The position numbers were made by a program, and so were the translations under genes. 6,384 nt of DNA from Phycisphaerales bacterium. GTDB taxonomy: Bacteria; Planctomycetota; Phycisphaerae; Phycisphaerales; SM1A02. Positions 1 through 6,384 of the stretch are shown one piece after another; position 1 is the first letter of the stretch; every line of letters starts with the position of its first letter. Under the pieces are notes generated by a model. The model was not told where the DNA came from. It saw nothing but the letters and a program-made list of their open reading frames with translations, and did not search any database. Where the stretch lies: positions 1-6,384 of the forward strand of contig SKZB01000320.1 of assembly GCA_007127615.1 (NCBI GenBank), given 5' to 3'.

Positions 1-1211
1 ACCTCGCCCGTCTCCACCTCGAGCACCACCGCCGCGGAGTTGAGCGGCCGCCCGATCGGCAGTTGATCGTTCTGATGCCAGGATTGCACGCGGGTCAGGC
101 CGAGTTCATGGGACAAGAGCGCCTGAACCCGCGCCTGCAGCAGAATGTCGAGCGTGAGGTCGAGATCCTCACCCGGAACGGGTTCGACGCGCCGCTGCTC
201 GCCGGTGTCGCGCCGTTCGTTGATCACCCCGCGCCGGCCGCGCAGTCGATCTTCAAAGGCGAGCTCGATGCCGCGCGAGCCGACGATGTCGCCCGGCCGG
301 TAGCCGCCGAGATCGATCTCGCCGGTCCGGGGATGAACGAAGGGACGACGGTCAACGTCTTCGGCCCAGATTTCATCGCGGACCGAGCCGAGGATGTGAT
401 CGGCGATACCGTCCACGCGCACCAGGACGGGCGTTTCGGAGCGCAGCGGCCGCGGCAGGTGCGCTCGATTGACGACGACATCGATACTCTCCCACGGATT
501 TTCGCGGCGGCTCGCATCGTGCACTTCGACGATTCCGTCCAGGTCGCGCGACAGACGCTGAAATTCGTAGGCGACCTGCGCATCCACGCCGGGCAGCATG
601 ACGTGATGTTCGCGCTGCTCCCGGATGGGGCGCGGGCGGAAACCGCCGCCTTCCTCGTCGGTGCCGAACCGATTCTCCCAACTGACCCGCTGCTGCTCCC
701 AGACGACCGCGGCGAGCGACTGCACTTCCGCGCGAATGGTGTCTCGGCGGCGTTCCAGTTCGAGTTCATCGAAGTCGCCGTGCCGTTGAACCTCGGCCCA
801 GAGCCGCTCGGTCATGGTGACCCACGCGTCTTCGCGTCGATCGATCTCCGCTTCCCGCTCTTCGGGGCTGAGCTGATTCCAGCGGCTGGAGCCGATCTCA
901 CGGCGGGCCTGCCGGGCGGCCCGATCGCGAATCCAGCTCCCGGTGATCACGTCGTAGCGGATCGCGACATCGTAGCTGGCGCGGTCCCGGGCCAGCACCC
1001 GGCCGCGACGATCGCGAACCTCTCCCCGGTAGGTCGGCAGGTAGATCCGGCGGTCGAGCCGGGCCTCGGCTTCGCTGCGGCGATCGGCGCCTTCAACGAC
1101 CGAGAGGCGAAGAATCTGCGTGGCCAGGGCCGCGACGACCAGCGCCATCACGACCACGAGCAGCACGAGCCGCCGGTGAAACATGCTGGGAATGAGCTTG
1201 CGACTGTCCAT
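1..1211 (-). CDS. Class B penicillin-binding protein, PBP2-like (N-terminal part, cut by window edge)
   Basis: Peptidoglycan D,D-transpeptidase of the elongation (PBP2/MrdA) or division (FtsI) type, acting on the outer face of the inner membrane. I read 403 complete codons from the ATG at 1211; the gene continues past base 1. A short basic N-terminus is followed by one membrane segment (about residues 15-37). The dimerisation-domain signature YRGEVRDRRGRVLA lies at 61-74, then a long charged, probably helical stretch (about 95-205). GDIVGSRGIELAFEDRLRGR at 307-326 matches the family's conserved GxxGIExxxxxxLxGxxG motif. DLTLDILLQARVQALL (351-366) and AAVVLEVETGE (393-403) open the transpeptidase domain. 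The catalytic SxxK, SxN and KTG motifs would lie outside the window. An in-frame TGA lies 60 bases upstream of the start with no other ATG, GTG or TTG between; a weak AGGA sits 4 nt before the ATG. PBP2-like is favoured over FtsI-like, without certainty. Confidence 0.9.
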   Translation of the reverse strand, partial: MDSRKLIPSMFHRRLVLLVVVMALVVAALATQILRLSVVEGADRRSEAEARLDRRIYLPTYRGEVRDRRGRVLARDRASYDVAIRYDVITGSWIRDRAARQARREIGSSRWNQLSPEEREAEIDRREDAWVTMTERLWAEVQRHGDFDELELERRRDTIRAEVQSLAAVVWEQQRVSWENRFGTDEEGGGFRPRPIREQREHHVMLPGVDAQVAYEFQRLSRDLDGIVEVHDASRRENPWESIDVVVNRAHLPRPLRSETPVLVRVDGIADHILGSVRDEIWAEDVDRRPFVHPRTGEIDLGGYRPGDIVGSRGIELAFEDRLRGRRGVINERRDTGEQRRVEPVPGEDLDLTLDILLQARVQALLSHELGLTRVQSWHQNDQLPIGRPLNSAAVVLEVETGE

Positions 1212-1340
1212 GCTGTCCTGATGCGCAGCCGGTGCGCGTGATCCACTCCGTTGGGTCAGGGCGTTCGCTCAGATATCCTTCATCGACCGAAACGGCCGAC
1301 CGCATGGAGTTTAGGAGGATTGGAGGTGCGGGGGGACGCT

Positions 1341-1364
1341 GGGATCGGGATTTCGTGCGATCCC
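1341..1364 (-). other. Short hairpin in the ychF-PBP intergenic gap
   Basis: GGGATCG (1341-1347) and CGATCCC (1358-1364) form a perfect 7-bp inverted repeat with a 10-nt loop. A competing 6-bp stem, CGGGAT/ATCCCG (1346-1351 with 1360-1365), overlaps it. It lies about 50 bases downstream of the ychF stop, in the 202-bp gap (1212-1413) before the penicillin-binding protein gene. There is no T-run after it on the minus strand, so it is not a standard intrinsic terminator; it could be an attenuator, an mRNA 3'-end structure or chance in GC-rich DNA. I see no convincing promoter or small gene in the rest of the gap. Confidence 0.25.
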
Positions 1365-1413
1365 GGAGGGTGGTCGCGAAACCTGACGGGCGATTCGGCG
1401 GGCCGCGGCCAAA

Positions 1414-2475
1414 TCAGACGTTGAAGAGAAAGTGCACGACATCGCCGTCCTGCATGCGGTAGGCCTTGCCTTCCGATCTGAGCTTGCCCGCTTCGCGGAT
1501 CGCCTTCTCGGTCTTGTGCCGGACGAGATCATCGACGTGGTAGCACTCGGCCCGGATGAAACCGCGTTGAATATCGCTGTGGATCGTCCCCGCGGCTTCG
1601 GGGGCCGTCTCACCCCGGCGGATGGTCCACGCCCGGACCTCCTTCTCGCCGGCGGTATAGAACGACGCCAGCCCGAGCAGGCGCTGAATCGCCCGGGCCA
1701 TCGTGCCGACGGCCGGTTCGGCGAGGCCCATCGATTCCAGCATCTCGACGCGGTCGGCTTCGTCGAGTTCCGCCAGCTCCGCCTCCAGCTTCGCGCAGAG
1801 CGCCACCGCCTCGGCGCCGGTCTCCGCGGCGTGATCGCGAACCTTCTGCGCGGCATCGCTCTCCCCCGCCAGGTCATCCTCACCGACGTTCGCGACGTAG
1901 AGAACCGGCTTGGCGGTCACCATGCCGTAACTCTTGAGGATCCCCTGCTCCTTCTCGGTCCAGTCCTCGATGACGCGGATCGGGCGACCGTCCTCGAGCA
2001 CGGCGGTCACCTTCTCCAGAACCGTCACGCGGGCCTTTGATTCCGAATCACCGGTGCGGGCGGCCCGGCCGGCTTTGTCCAGGGCGCTCTCCGCGACGAC
2101 CATGTCCGCGAGCACGAGCTCGCTCTCCATCTGGTCGATGTCCTTTGCCGGTCTCACCCCCCCGCCATCATCGAAACAGCGCACCACGTGGCAGACCGCA
2201 TCGATCTTGCGCACGTGGGAGAGAAAGCTGTTGAGCTTGGAAGGATCGCTGCCGGGCGGCACGCCGGGAATATCCACGAGTTGAATCGTGGCGGGGATGA
2301 CCTTCTTCGTCGTGATCAGGGACGCGATCGTCTTCAAACGCGGGTCGGGGATGTGCGCCACGCCGAGGTTCGGCTTGAGCCCGCCGGAGGTGAAGGCGTC
2401 GGGCGAAGAACCGATCAGCGCGCTGAAGAGGGTGGTTTTTCCCACGCCGGGCAGGCCGACGATTCCGCATTCCAT
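1414..2475 (-). CDS. ychF: Divergent YchF / Obg-like ATPase (OLA1 family)
   Basis: A cytoplasmic P-loop NTPase of the Obg-HflX superfamily; family members prefer ATP to GTP, bind ribosomes and are tied to translation and oxidative stress. The 353 residues are slightly shorter than the usual ~363. The Walker A loop GLPGVGKTT is at 7-15, switch/G3 DIPG at 68-71 and the ATP-specifying NxxE as NVGE at 196-199. A helical insertion (about 115-180) corresponds to the family's coiled-coil arm. The C-terminal TGS/DUF933 region (about 267-353) is well conserved, with FYTAGEKEVRAWTIRRG at 272-288, AAGTIHSDIQRGFIRAE at 294-310 and the typical end QDGDVVHFLFNV. The start is M at 2475: homology begins there and AAGGAA lies 8 nt upstream, while the longer reading from 2559 adds 28 residues with no family resemblance. 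Oddities: GVGKTT replaces NVGKST, the GASKGEGLGN loop is shortened and altered, and the segment carrying the E. coli His114 is missing. Confidence 0.95.
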   Translation of the reverse strand: MECGIVGLPGVGKTTLFSALIGSSPDAFTSGGLKPNLGVAHIPDPRLKTIASLITTKKVIPATIQLVDIPGVPPGSDPSKLNSFLSHVRKIDAVCHVVRCFDDGGGVRPAKDIDQMESELVLADMVVAESALDKAGRAARTGDSESKARVTVLEKVTAVLEDGRPIRVIEDWTEKEQGILKSYGMVTAKPVLYVANVGEDDLAGESDAAQKVRDHAAETGAEAVALCAKLEAELAELDEADRVEMLESMGLAEPAVGTMARAIQRLLGLASFYTAGEKEVRAWTIRRGETAPEAAGTIHSDIQRGFIRAECYHVDDLVRHKTEKAIREAGKLRSEGKAYRMQDGDVVHFLFNV

Positions 2476-2483
2476 GATTGAAA

Positions 2484-2489
2484 TTCCTT
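2484..2489 (-). promoter_or_regulatory. Ribosome binding site of ychF
   Basis: AAGGAA on the minus strand, 8 nt before the ATG at 2475. It supports this start over the in-frame upstream ATG at 2559. Confidence 0.6.
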
Positions 2490-2516
2490 GGTGACTTGAA
2501 ACGGAGAAAGCCGAGC

Positions 2517-2545
2517 AGAGTAGCGTCTGCGCGGCGTGCGGTCGA
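2517..2545 (-). promoter_or_regulatory. Possible weak sigma-70-type promoter for ychF
   Basis: On the minus strand, TCGACC (2545-2540; 4 of 6 matches to TTGACA) is followed after 17 bases by TACTCT (2522-2517; 3 of 6 matches to TATAAT). It lies in the 117-bp gap between the DUF4340 gene and ychF, about 40 bases before the start codon, a sensible distance. The match is poor and consensus promoters are unreliable in GC-rich genomes, so this is a candidate only. The other possibility is read-through from the ABC cassette upstream. Confidence 0.22.
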
Positions 2546-2592
2546 GAACACCCGCTCATCCCGGCAGCTGTTCGGCGCAGCCCGATGTGCGA

Positions 2593-4005
2593 TCAATCAC
2601 CGGGCAGGCCGAACTCATCCGGCGAGAGCTTGATCTGGAAACCCGGCCCCTGAACGCGGAGAACATTGTCGCCGTTTTCAAACGCCCAGCGTTGAAGGTC
2701 CGGATCGTACGCGACGCGGACGGTGTCCAGCGGCCGGCGATCGAAGCCGAAAAGGGTGATCGACGCGACGTGAAGCTCCTGTGGGTACTCGCTGACCACG
2801 AGTTCCGGCGCGCGGAGGGTCGTCAGCTGTTCGAGCAGTTCCTCGACGTCTTCCGTCGACACACGTCGATCATCATGGTCCGGCGCGATCCAGCGATTCA
2901 GATCCCGCTCAAGATGAAACGCGCCCGTCGGCCCGTCGATCCGCAGGCGCCGGACGTCCGCAGCGCGTGCGCCGGTTCCGGTCGGATCGACCAGTTCGCT
3001 GAGCGGGGCAAACAGGCGCACGATTGTTCGGGCGGGTAATCGAAGCACCGCCGGGCTGCCTTCGAGTTTGCCGTAACGATCCTGCGTGCCGCCGCCCGCG
3101 GGTGAACCGACGAGCAGTCCCTGGGTGAACGCGACGCGTTCGAGATCATCATGGTCTTCTGCATCATCGTTGGCGGATGACCGATCCGATCGCGGCACGA
3201 GTCGGCTGCCGACGATCTCAATCCGGCCGGCGGGCGCGTGAAGCCCGAACCGTGCGAGATCACCGGGTTCATCGAGCACAAAACCGCCGGCCCGCGCGCC
3301 GGCGAGGCCCATCATGTATTCCTCGATCCGCTCACGGTCGGCGCGGGTGGCGACGGGTTCGCGCAGGAACCACTCCCGTCGATCCCGTTCGATCACGATT
3401 CGCGCCGACCCTTCCTCGCGCACGATCCGGTCGAGTTCGATACTCACATCGCGGAAGAGCGTTCGATCCCGCCACTCGCGCGGATCGGTTTCGAGGATTC
3501 GCTCGTGCATGTGCTGGCTGGCGACGAAGATCCCATCGTCTTCGACCGCACGGATATACGCTCGGCCGCCGATGCCGCGCCGGCCGAGGGCGTACTCGAC
3601 CTCGCCACCCGCCCACCCGTAGCGAATGCGGACTTCGCCCGGCTCCAGCCCCAGCCCGGCCGGAGTGAACTCCTCGCTGAACGACGCCGCGTCGATCCGA
3701 TCGTACACACGGACTTCCCGCGCCGCGGTGACGAGCTGGCGGATCCGGTACGCATCCAGCGGATAGGCGAACGGTTCGGTCTGCCGCCAGTTGCGGCCGT
3801 CGCGTTCGAAGCTCATCGCCCGGCCATCACGATAGCGGAGCTCAATACGGGTGACTTCTTCCGCCGGCATCTCCGCCACCCCGGGCAGCGCGGTGTCCGT
3901 CGACCCGCCGCGCCCGCCCGAGGCGTCTCCCGGCTGAGTGAGCCAGACGAGGAGGACGATCAGCGCGGCCAGCACGGTCAGAATGAAGGTGGAACGCCAG
4001 GACAT
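2593..4005 (-). CDS. DUF4340 domain-containing membrane-anchored protein of a GldFG-type ABC cassette
   Basis: A 470-residue protein with one N-terminal membrane anchor (about residues 6-22) and a large, probably extracytoplasmic remainder. DUF4340 genes commonly follow GldG-type genes in ABC-2 cassettes; their biochemical role is unknown, and a partner role in the transport complex is inferred from order. DUF4340 signs are a strand followed by an ER-D--W motif, proline and a helix: FERDGRNWRQTEPFAYPLD at 66-84, IERDRREWFLREPV at 205-218 and LERDLNRWIAPDH at 365-377. The middle of the protein also has RIGYG-like and ALGRRG strands (126-144), and GLLVGSPAGGGTQDRYGKLE at 296-315 resembles the family's 'L-IG-------YAR' strand. 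An acidic, serine-rich linker (271-290) separates modules. The ATG at 4005 sits directly before the anchor; no good Shine-Dalgarno sequence precedes it. The GldG-like gene ends 103 bases upstream, same strand. Confidence 0.85.
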   Translation of the reverse strand: MSWRSTFILTVLAALIVLLVWLTQPGDASGGRGGSTDTALPGVAEMPAEEVTRIELRYRDGRAMSFERDGRNWRQTEPFAYPLDAYRIRQLVTAAREVRVYDRIDAASFSEEFTPAGLGLEPGEVRIRYGWAGGEVEYALGRRGIGGRAYIRAVEDDGIFVASQHMHERILETDPREWRDRTLFRDVSIELDRIVREEGSARIVIERDRREWFLREPVATRADRERIEEYMMGLAGARAGGFVLDEPGDLARFGLHAPAGRIEIVGSRLVPRSDRSSANDDAEDHDDLERVAFTQGLLVGSPAGGGTQDRYGKLEGSPAVLRLPARTIVRLFAPLSELVDPTGTGARAADVRRLRIDGPTGAFHLERDLNRWIAPDHDDRRVSTEDVEELLEQLTTLRAPELVVSEYPQELHVASITLFGFDRRPLDTVRVAYDPDLQRWAFENGDNVLRVQGPGFQIKLSPDEFGLPGD

Positions 4006-4077
4006 GGTTTTCGGCTCAGGACGGAAGACGGAGGTGCCGCCGGTTTGTGATTCTGCCTTTTCATCAATTCGTTCGGA

Positions 4078-4098
4078 GGTTGACTCACGCGTTCAACC
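4078..4098 (-). other. Inverted repeat between the GldG-like and DUF4340 genes
   Basis: GGTTGA (4078-4083) and TCAACC (4093-4098) form a perfect 6-bp stem with a 9-nt loop, starting about 10 bases after the GldG-like stop codon. There is no T-run downstream on the minus strand. It might be an RNA 3' structure tuning expression within the operon, a small operator, or chance. Apart from this the 103-bp gap shows nothing I can name. Confidence 0.25.
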
Positions 4099-4108
4099 AG
4101 TCAGCATC

Positions 4109-6175
4109 CTAGACGCGCCGCCACGCCCAGACGCCCATCGCCAGAAGCAGGCACGCCAGCGGCATGCCGATCACCAGACCGAGCATCCACGCGCGGTACG
4201 CCCCGTCGCTGATCTCCTCCAGCCGCGCGACTTCCCGGCTGGCGGGGCTCGGGGCGATCAGATCGTCGTGGCCGGCCAGCCACGCCACGGAGGCCTGCAT
4301 CAGTTCGTAGTTGCCCGGGCTGCGCAGGACGGTTCGGGTCGCGCCGATCTGCTCGGCCGCATCGGCCACAAAGCTCAGCATCCATCCGCCGGAACCGATG
4401 AGTATCGCCCGCTGCGGTTCATCGCGCAAAGCGTGCGGCCGCTCGATCGAAACCGCGATCGGCACCGCCTCGGTGAACCTTCGTTCGTCGTCGGGTGGGG
4501 ATTGCGACTGCGGGTCGGCCGACCAGTCCGACTCCAGCCAGCGGTTGCGGCCCGGTTCCACTTGCGCCAGCACCCTGCGGGTTCCTTCGATCTCCTGCTC
4601 AAGTCGCAGGGGAACCGGCACGCCGAAGTACGTCTGCAGCCCGTGCACCGCACCGGAGATGGGATGGCCGCGTTCGAATCGTTGCAGATGCTGGTGCCGC
4701 AGAACTTCGTGGCGATCGGCGCCGGTCCGGACCGATTCGTAAATCACGCTCGAGGTTTCGGCGGTCACGCCGAACGGTCGCGCGAGCTGGGTCCACGGAT
4801 CCGGCTGACCGTAGCGCGGCAACATGCTCGGATAGAGACTCACCATTACCGATTCGCCGTCGGCGATGAGATCGCGCGCCGTCCGCAGAAGTTCGACTTC
4901 CGGGTCGCCCGGTTCCAGCCCGGTTCGTTGCGGCGGCGCGACGATGACCCAGACCGTCGGCTGACCATCCTGCCCCGTCGGGCGATCATCACGATGGACG
5001 CGCCACTCCTCCACGTCGTAGCGGGCGCTGTGGAGCAGGGTGGCCACCCCGACCAGATCAACGCCGCGGTCATCCGGCCGAAAGAGCGAGCGATCTTCGC
5101 CGTGGACAAAGACAACGCGCGGGAGCGTGTCCCTCAGCAGCGCGCGGATGGCGGAGGCAAAGAGTTGCTCGCCCCGAAAACGCTGGTCAAATGTCAACTG
5201 ACCGGTCTCGAGCTGCCGGACGTTTTCCGGCGGAAAGAGCTGCCGGCCGGGAATGACCGCCGCCCTTTCCGGCCCGAGGACCACCGCCGCTTCCCCCTCG
5301 GCCAGTTGACGGCCGATCGTCGCCAGTTCAAGTTCGGGCAACTGGCGCAGCGGATCGGCGGTGCGCATCAGTCGCTGCGCCCAGTCGTCGTACTCACGCC
5401 GCGACCGGTTGAGAAACGATCGGACCTCCGGCGGCATGCCGGGATTGCGCGCCAGCAGTCGCGCCTGCTCGGCGAGTTCATCCATTTCATTGGCGTACAA
5501 CGTCAGGGCCTGCACCAGGGTGCTGCGCGCGAAGTCGTAATCGGGAATCGGTCGCTGCTCGCCCACCGCGCGGACCTGATCGACCTCATCCAGCACCTGA
5601 TGGCCTTCCTCACCCAGCAGCGCGAGCACCTGAGCCCGTTGTACGATCTCGTCGATGCCGTCGTCACGGCCGGCCATCAACGCGAGCTCCTCAAGCTGGC
5701 CGGAGTGTTGCTGCGCGTACAGCAGAAGATCTTCAAACAACGCGCGGCCGCGGTCGAGTTGTTCATCGTACTCCGCCACCAGATCGCCGTAAGCGCTGCG
5801 CAATCTCGACAGCAGCGATTCGTAGGCGACCACGCTTGCCGGGTCGGTCGGATCGATCCGTTCGATCTGAATGTTGGGCGCAGCGCGGGTGATTCGTTCG
5901 AGCACTTCGTCGATCTGCCGCCGCAGCGATGCGTCCTTTTCCTCTTCGATGACGAGCAGCGCGATCGTCCAGTCGCCTTCAAGATCGTTCAGAATCTTTC
6001 GCGTCTGCTCGCTGAGGGAGTACGCCCGGGTCTGCGTTGCATCAAGGCGCGATCGCCACTCGCCGCGCTGGAAGAGGACGTTGACCGAGATCAGGATGAT
6101 CGCCACACTGAGCAGCGAAAGCAGCAGCCTGGCCGCCGTACTGATTCTTCCGGCTTGTCGGGCGGTTTCGCTCAT
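4109..6175 (-). CDS. GldG-like ABC transporter auxiliary protein
   Basis: A 688-residue GldG-family (ABC_transp_aux type) membrane protein, the extracytoplasmic partner of a GldF-like permease. In Bacteroidota GldFG belongs to the gliding machinery; in other phyla the cargo is unknown. One N-terminal membrane helix (about 17-35) is followed by RLDATQTRAYSLSEQTRKIL (43-62), which matches the family's hallmark 'LDLT--K-YTLS--T--IL' opening. A mainly charged helical stretch runs from about 112 to 290. GEQLFASAIRALLRDTLPRV (335-354) followed by VFVHGE (355-360) matches the 'E-ALTSAI--V------V-F--GHGE' motif. VWVIVAPPQ (408-416) to about 470 is the second half of the core, and the late motif is AILIGSGGWMLS (590-601), with NYELMQASVAWLAG (622-635). 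The C-terminal helix (about 663-685) ends in WRRV. The start is fixed by GGAGGT 6 nt upstream and by coupling to the preceding gene, whose stop lies one base before the ATG. Confidence 0.88.
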   Translation of the reverse strand: MSETARQAGRISTAARLLLSLLSVAIILISVNVLFQRGEWRSRLDATQTRAYSLSEQTRKILNDLEGDWTIALLVIEEEKDASLRRQIDEVLERITRAAPNIQIERIDPTDPASVVAYESLLSRLRSAYGDLVAEYDEQLDRGRALFEDLLLYAQQHSGQLEELALMAGRDDGIDEIVQRAQVLALLGEEGHQVLDEVDQVRAVGEQRPIPDYDFARSTLVQALTLYANEMDELAEQARLLARNPGMPPEVRSFLNRSRREYDDWAQRLMRTADPLRQLPELELATIGRQLAEGEAAVVLGPERAAVIPGRQLFPPENVRQLETGQLTFDQRFRGEQLFASAIRALLRDTLPRVVFVHGEDRSLFRPDDRGVDLVGVATLLHSARYDVEEWRVHRDDRPTGQDGQPTVWVIVAPPQRTGLEPGDPEVELLRTARDLIADGESVMVSLYPSMLPRYGQPDPWTQLARPFGVTAETSSVIYESVRTGADRHEVLRHQHLQRFERGHPISGAVHGLQTYFGVPVPLRLEQEIEGTRRVLAQVEPGRNRWLESDWSADPQSQSPPDDERRFTEAVPIAVSIERPHALRDEPQRAILIGSGGWMLSFVADAAEQIGATRTVLRSPGNYELMQASVAWLAGHDDLIAPSPASREVARLEEISDGAYRAWMLGLVIGMPLACLLLAMGVWAWRRV

Positions 6176-6176
6176 C

Positions 6177-6384
6177 TCAGGACCTCCGCAGATTCAGCGA
6201 GAAGACGGCGGCGACCAGGAAGAATGCGGCCACGGTGAGGAAGAAGACGACATTGGCGGTGTCGAGCAGGCCGATGGTGAAATCACGCAGCCGCACATCC
6301 GGATCGAGCAGAAAAACGATGCGTGACCAGGGATCTTCCAGGTGCTGCGGCAAGAGCTTGGTGCCGATCCCCAGAACGAGCCAG
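6177..6384 (-). CDS. ABC-2 type permease, GldF-like (C-terminal fragment, cut by window edge)
   Basis: Only the last 68 codons are visible, ending in TGA at 6177-6179; the reading frame is open to the window's right edge. The visible part has a polar stretch with PWSRIVFLLDP (18-28), then RDFTIGLLDTANVVFFLTVA (33-52) followed by a strongly hydrophobic helix and the end NLRRS. A 'F--G--D---V-FFL' sequence followed by a final membrane helix and a short basic tail is the usual C-terminus of ABC-2/GldF permeases, which form the membrane channel of the transporter. Identity rests on this end and on the GldG-like gene that starts one base after its stop; the coding regions are almost certainly translationally coupled. 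The ATPase subunit is expected further to the right. Confidence 0.8.
   Translation of the reverse strand, partial: WLVLGIGTKLLPQHLEDPWSRIVFLLDPDVRLRDFTIGLLDTANVVFFLTVAAFFLVAAVFSLNLRRS
6182..6187 (-). promoter_or_regulatory. Ribosome binding site of the GldG-like gene, inside the permease gene
   Basis: GGAGGT on the minus strand, 6 nt before the ATG at 6175. It lies within the last codons (Leu-Arg-Arg-Ser) of the permease, so ribosomes ending the permease are placed to start the next gene. Confidence 0.7.

Noticed and set aside
63..1241. A 392-codon open frame on the plus strand opposite the penicillin-binding protein gene
   Set aside because: The opposite strand carries clear PBP motifs through its whole length; the plus-strand translation resembles no family and is a compositional shadow.
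1401..1410. The 10-bp palindrome GGCCGCGGCC just after the ychF stop codon
   Set aside because: With no loop or T-run it cannot act as an intrinsic terminator, and such palindromes are common in GC-rich DNA.
1326..1424. A 32-codon plus-strand frame starting GTG, with a good AGGAGG 7 nt upstream (1313-1318)
   Set aside because: The product is short, Gly/Arg-rich and without recognisable features. It would run into the end of ychF on the other strand; a chance Shine-Dalgarno match is likely.
2476..2559. A 28-residue N-terminal extension of YchF from the ATG at 2559
   Set aside because: The extra residues show no YchF similarity, whereas the internal ATG at 2475 starts exactly where the family starts and has its own ribosome binding site.
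3938..6238. A 766-codon open frame on the plus strand opposite the GldG-like gene and part of the DUF4340 gene
   Set aside because: It is an antisense frame kept open by GC-rich codon use. Its translation is rich in Arg, His, Gln and Pro, has no recognisable domain, and spans two well-supported genes and the gap between them.

Overview
The window is GC-rich bacterial DNA. Five protein-coding genes, all on the minus strand, fill almost all of it. Read in the direction of transcription (high to low coordinates) they are: the last 68 codons of an ABC-2 type (GldF-like) permease; a 688-residue GldG-like auxiliary protein of the same ABC system; a 470-residue DUF4340 protein; a 353-residue YchF/Obg-like ATPase; and the first 403 codons of a class B penicillin-binding protein (PBP2-like) that runs off the left edge. 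No tRNA, rRNA, CRISPR array, insertion sequence or other mobile element was seen.

Region by region: 6384-4109 holds the permease end and the GldG-like gene, separated by one base, with the ribosome binding site of the second inside the end of the first. A 103-bp gap with a small inverted repeat leads to the DUF4340 gene (4005-2593). Permease, GldG-like protein and DUF4340 protein together form a recognised cassette, normally headed by an ABC ATPase gene that would lie beyond the right edge. A 117-bp gap with a possible weak promoter precedes ychF (2475-1414). A 202-bp gap with a short hairpin precedes the penicillin-binding protein gene (1211 to beyond 1).

The first three genes most likely form one membrane complex: GldG-like and DUF4340 proteins are membrane-anchored, with large domains predicted outside the cytoplasm, next to the permease. 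Its cargo cannot be read from the sequence. The PBP makes cell-wall cross-links. YchF is a translation- or stress-associated ATPase with no clear link to either neighbour.

The source is probably a member of the Planctomycetota, perhaps a Phycisphaerae-like lineage. This rests on base composition, the GldF/GldG/DUF4340 cassette and the style of the divergent YchF and PBP2 proteins; it is an inference, not a proof. I did not find a clearly new system. The best leads are the YchF protein, which lacks several hallmark residues of its family, and the internal repeat structure of the DUF4340 protein.
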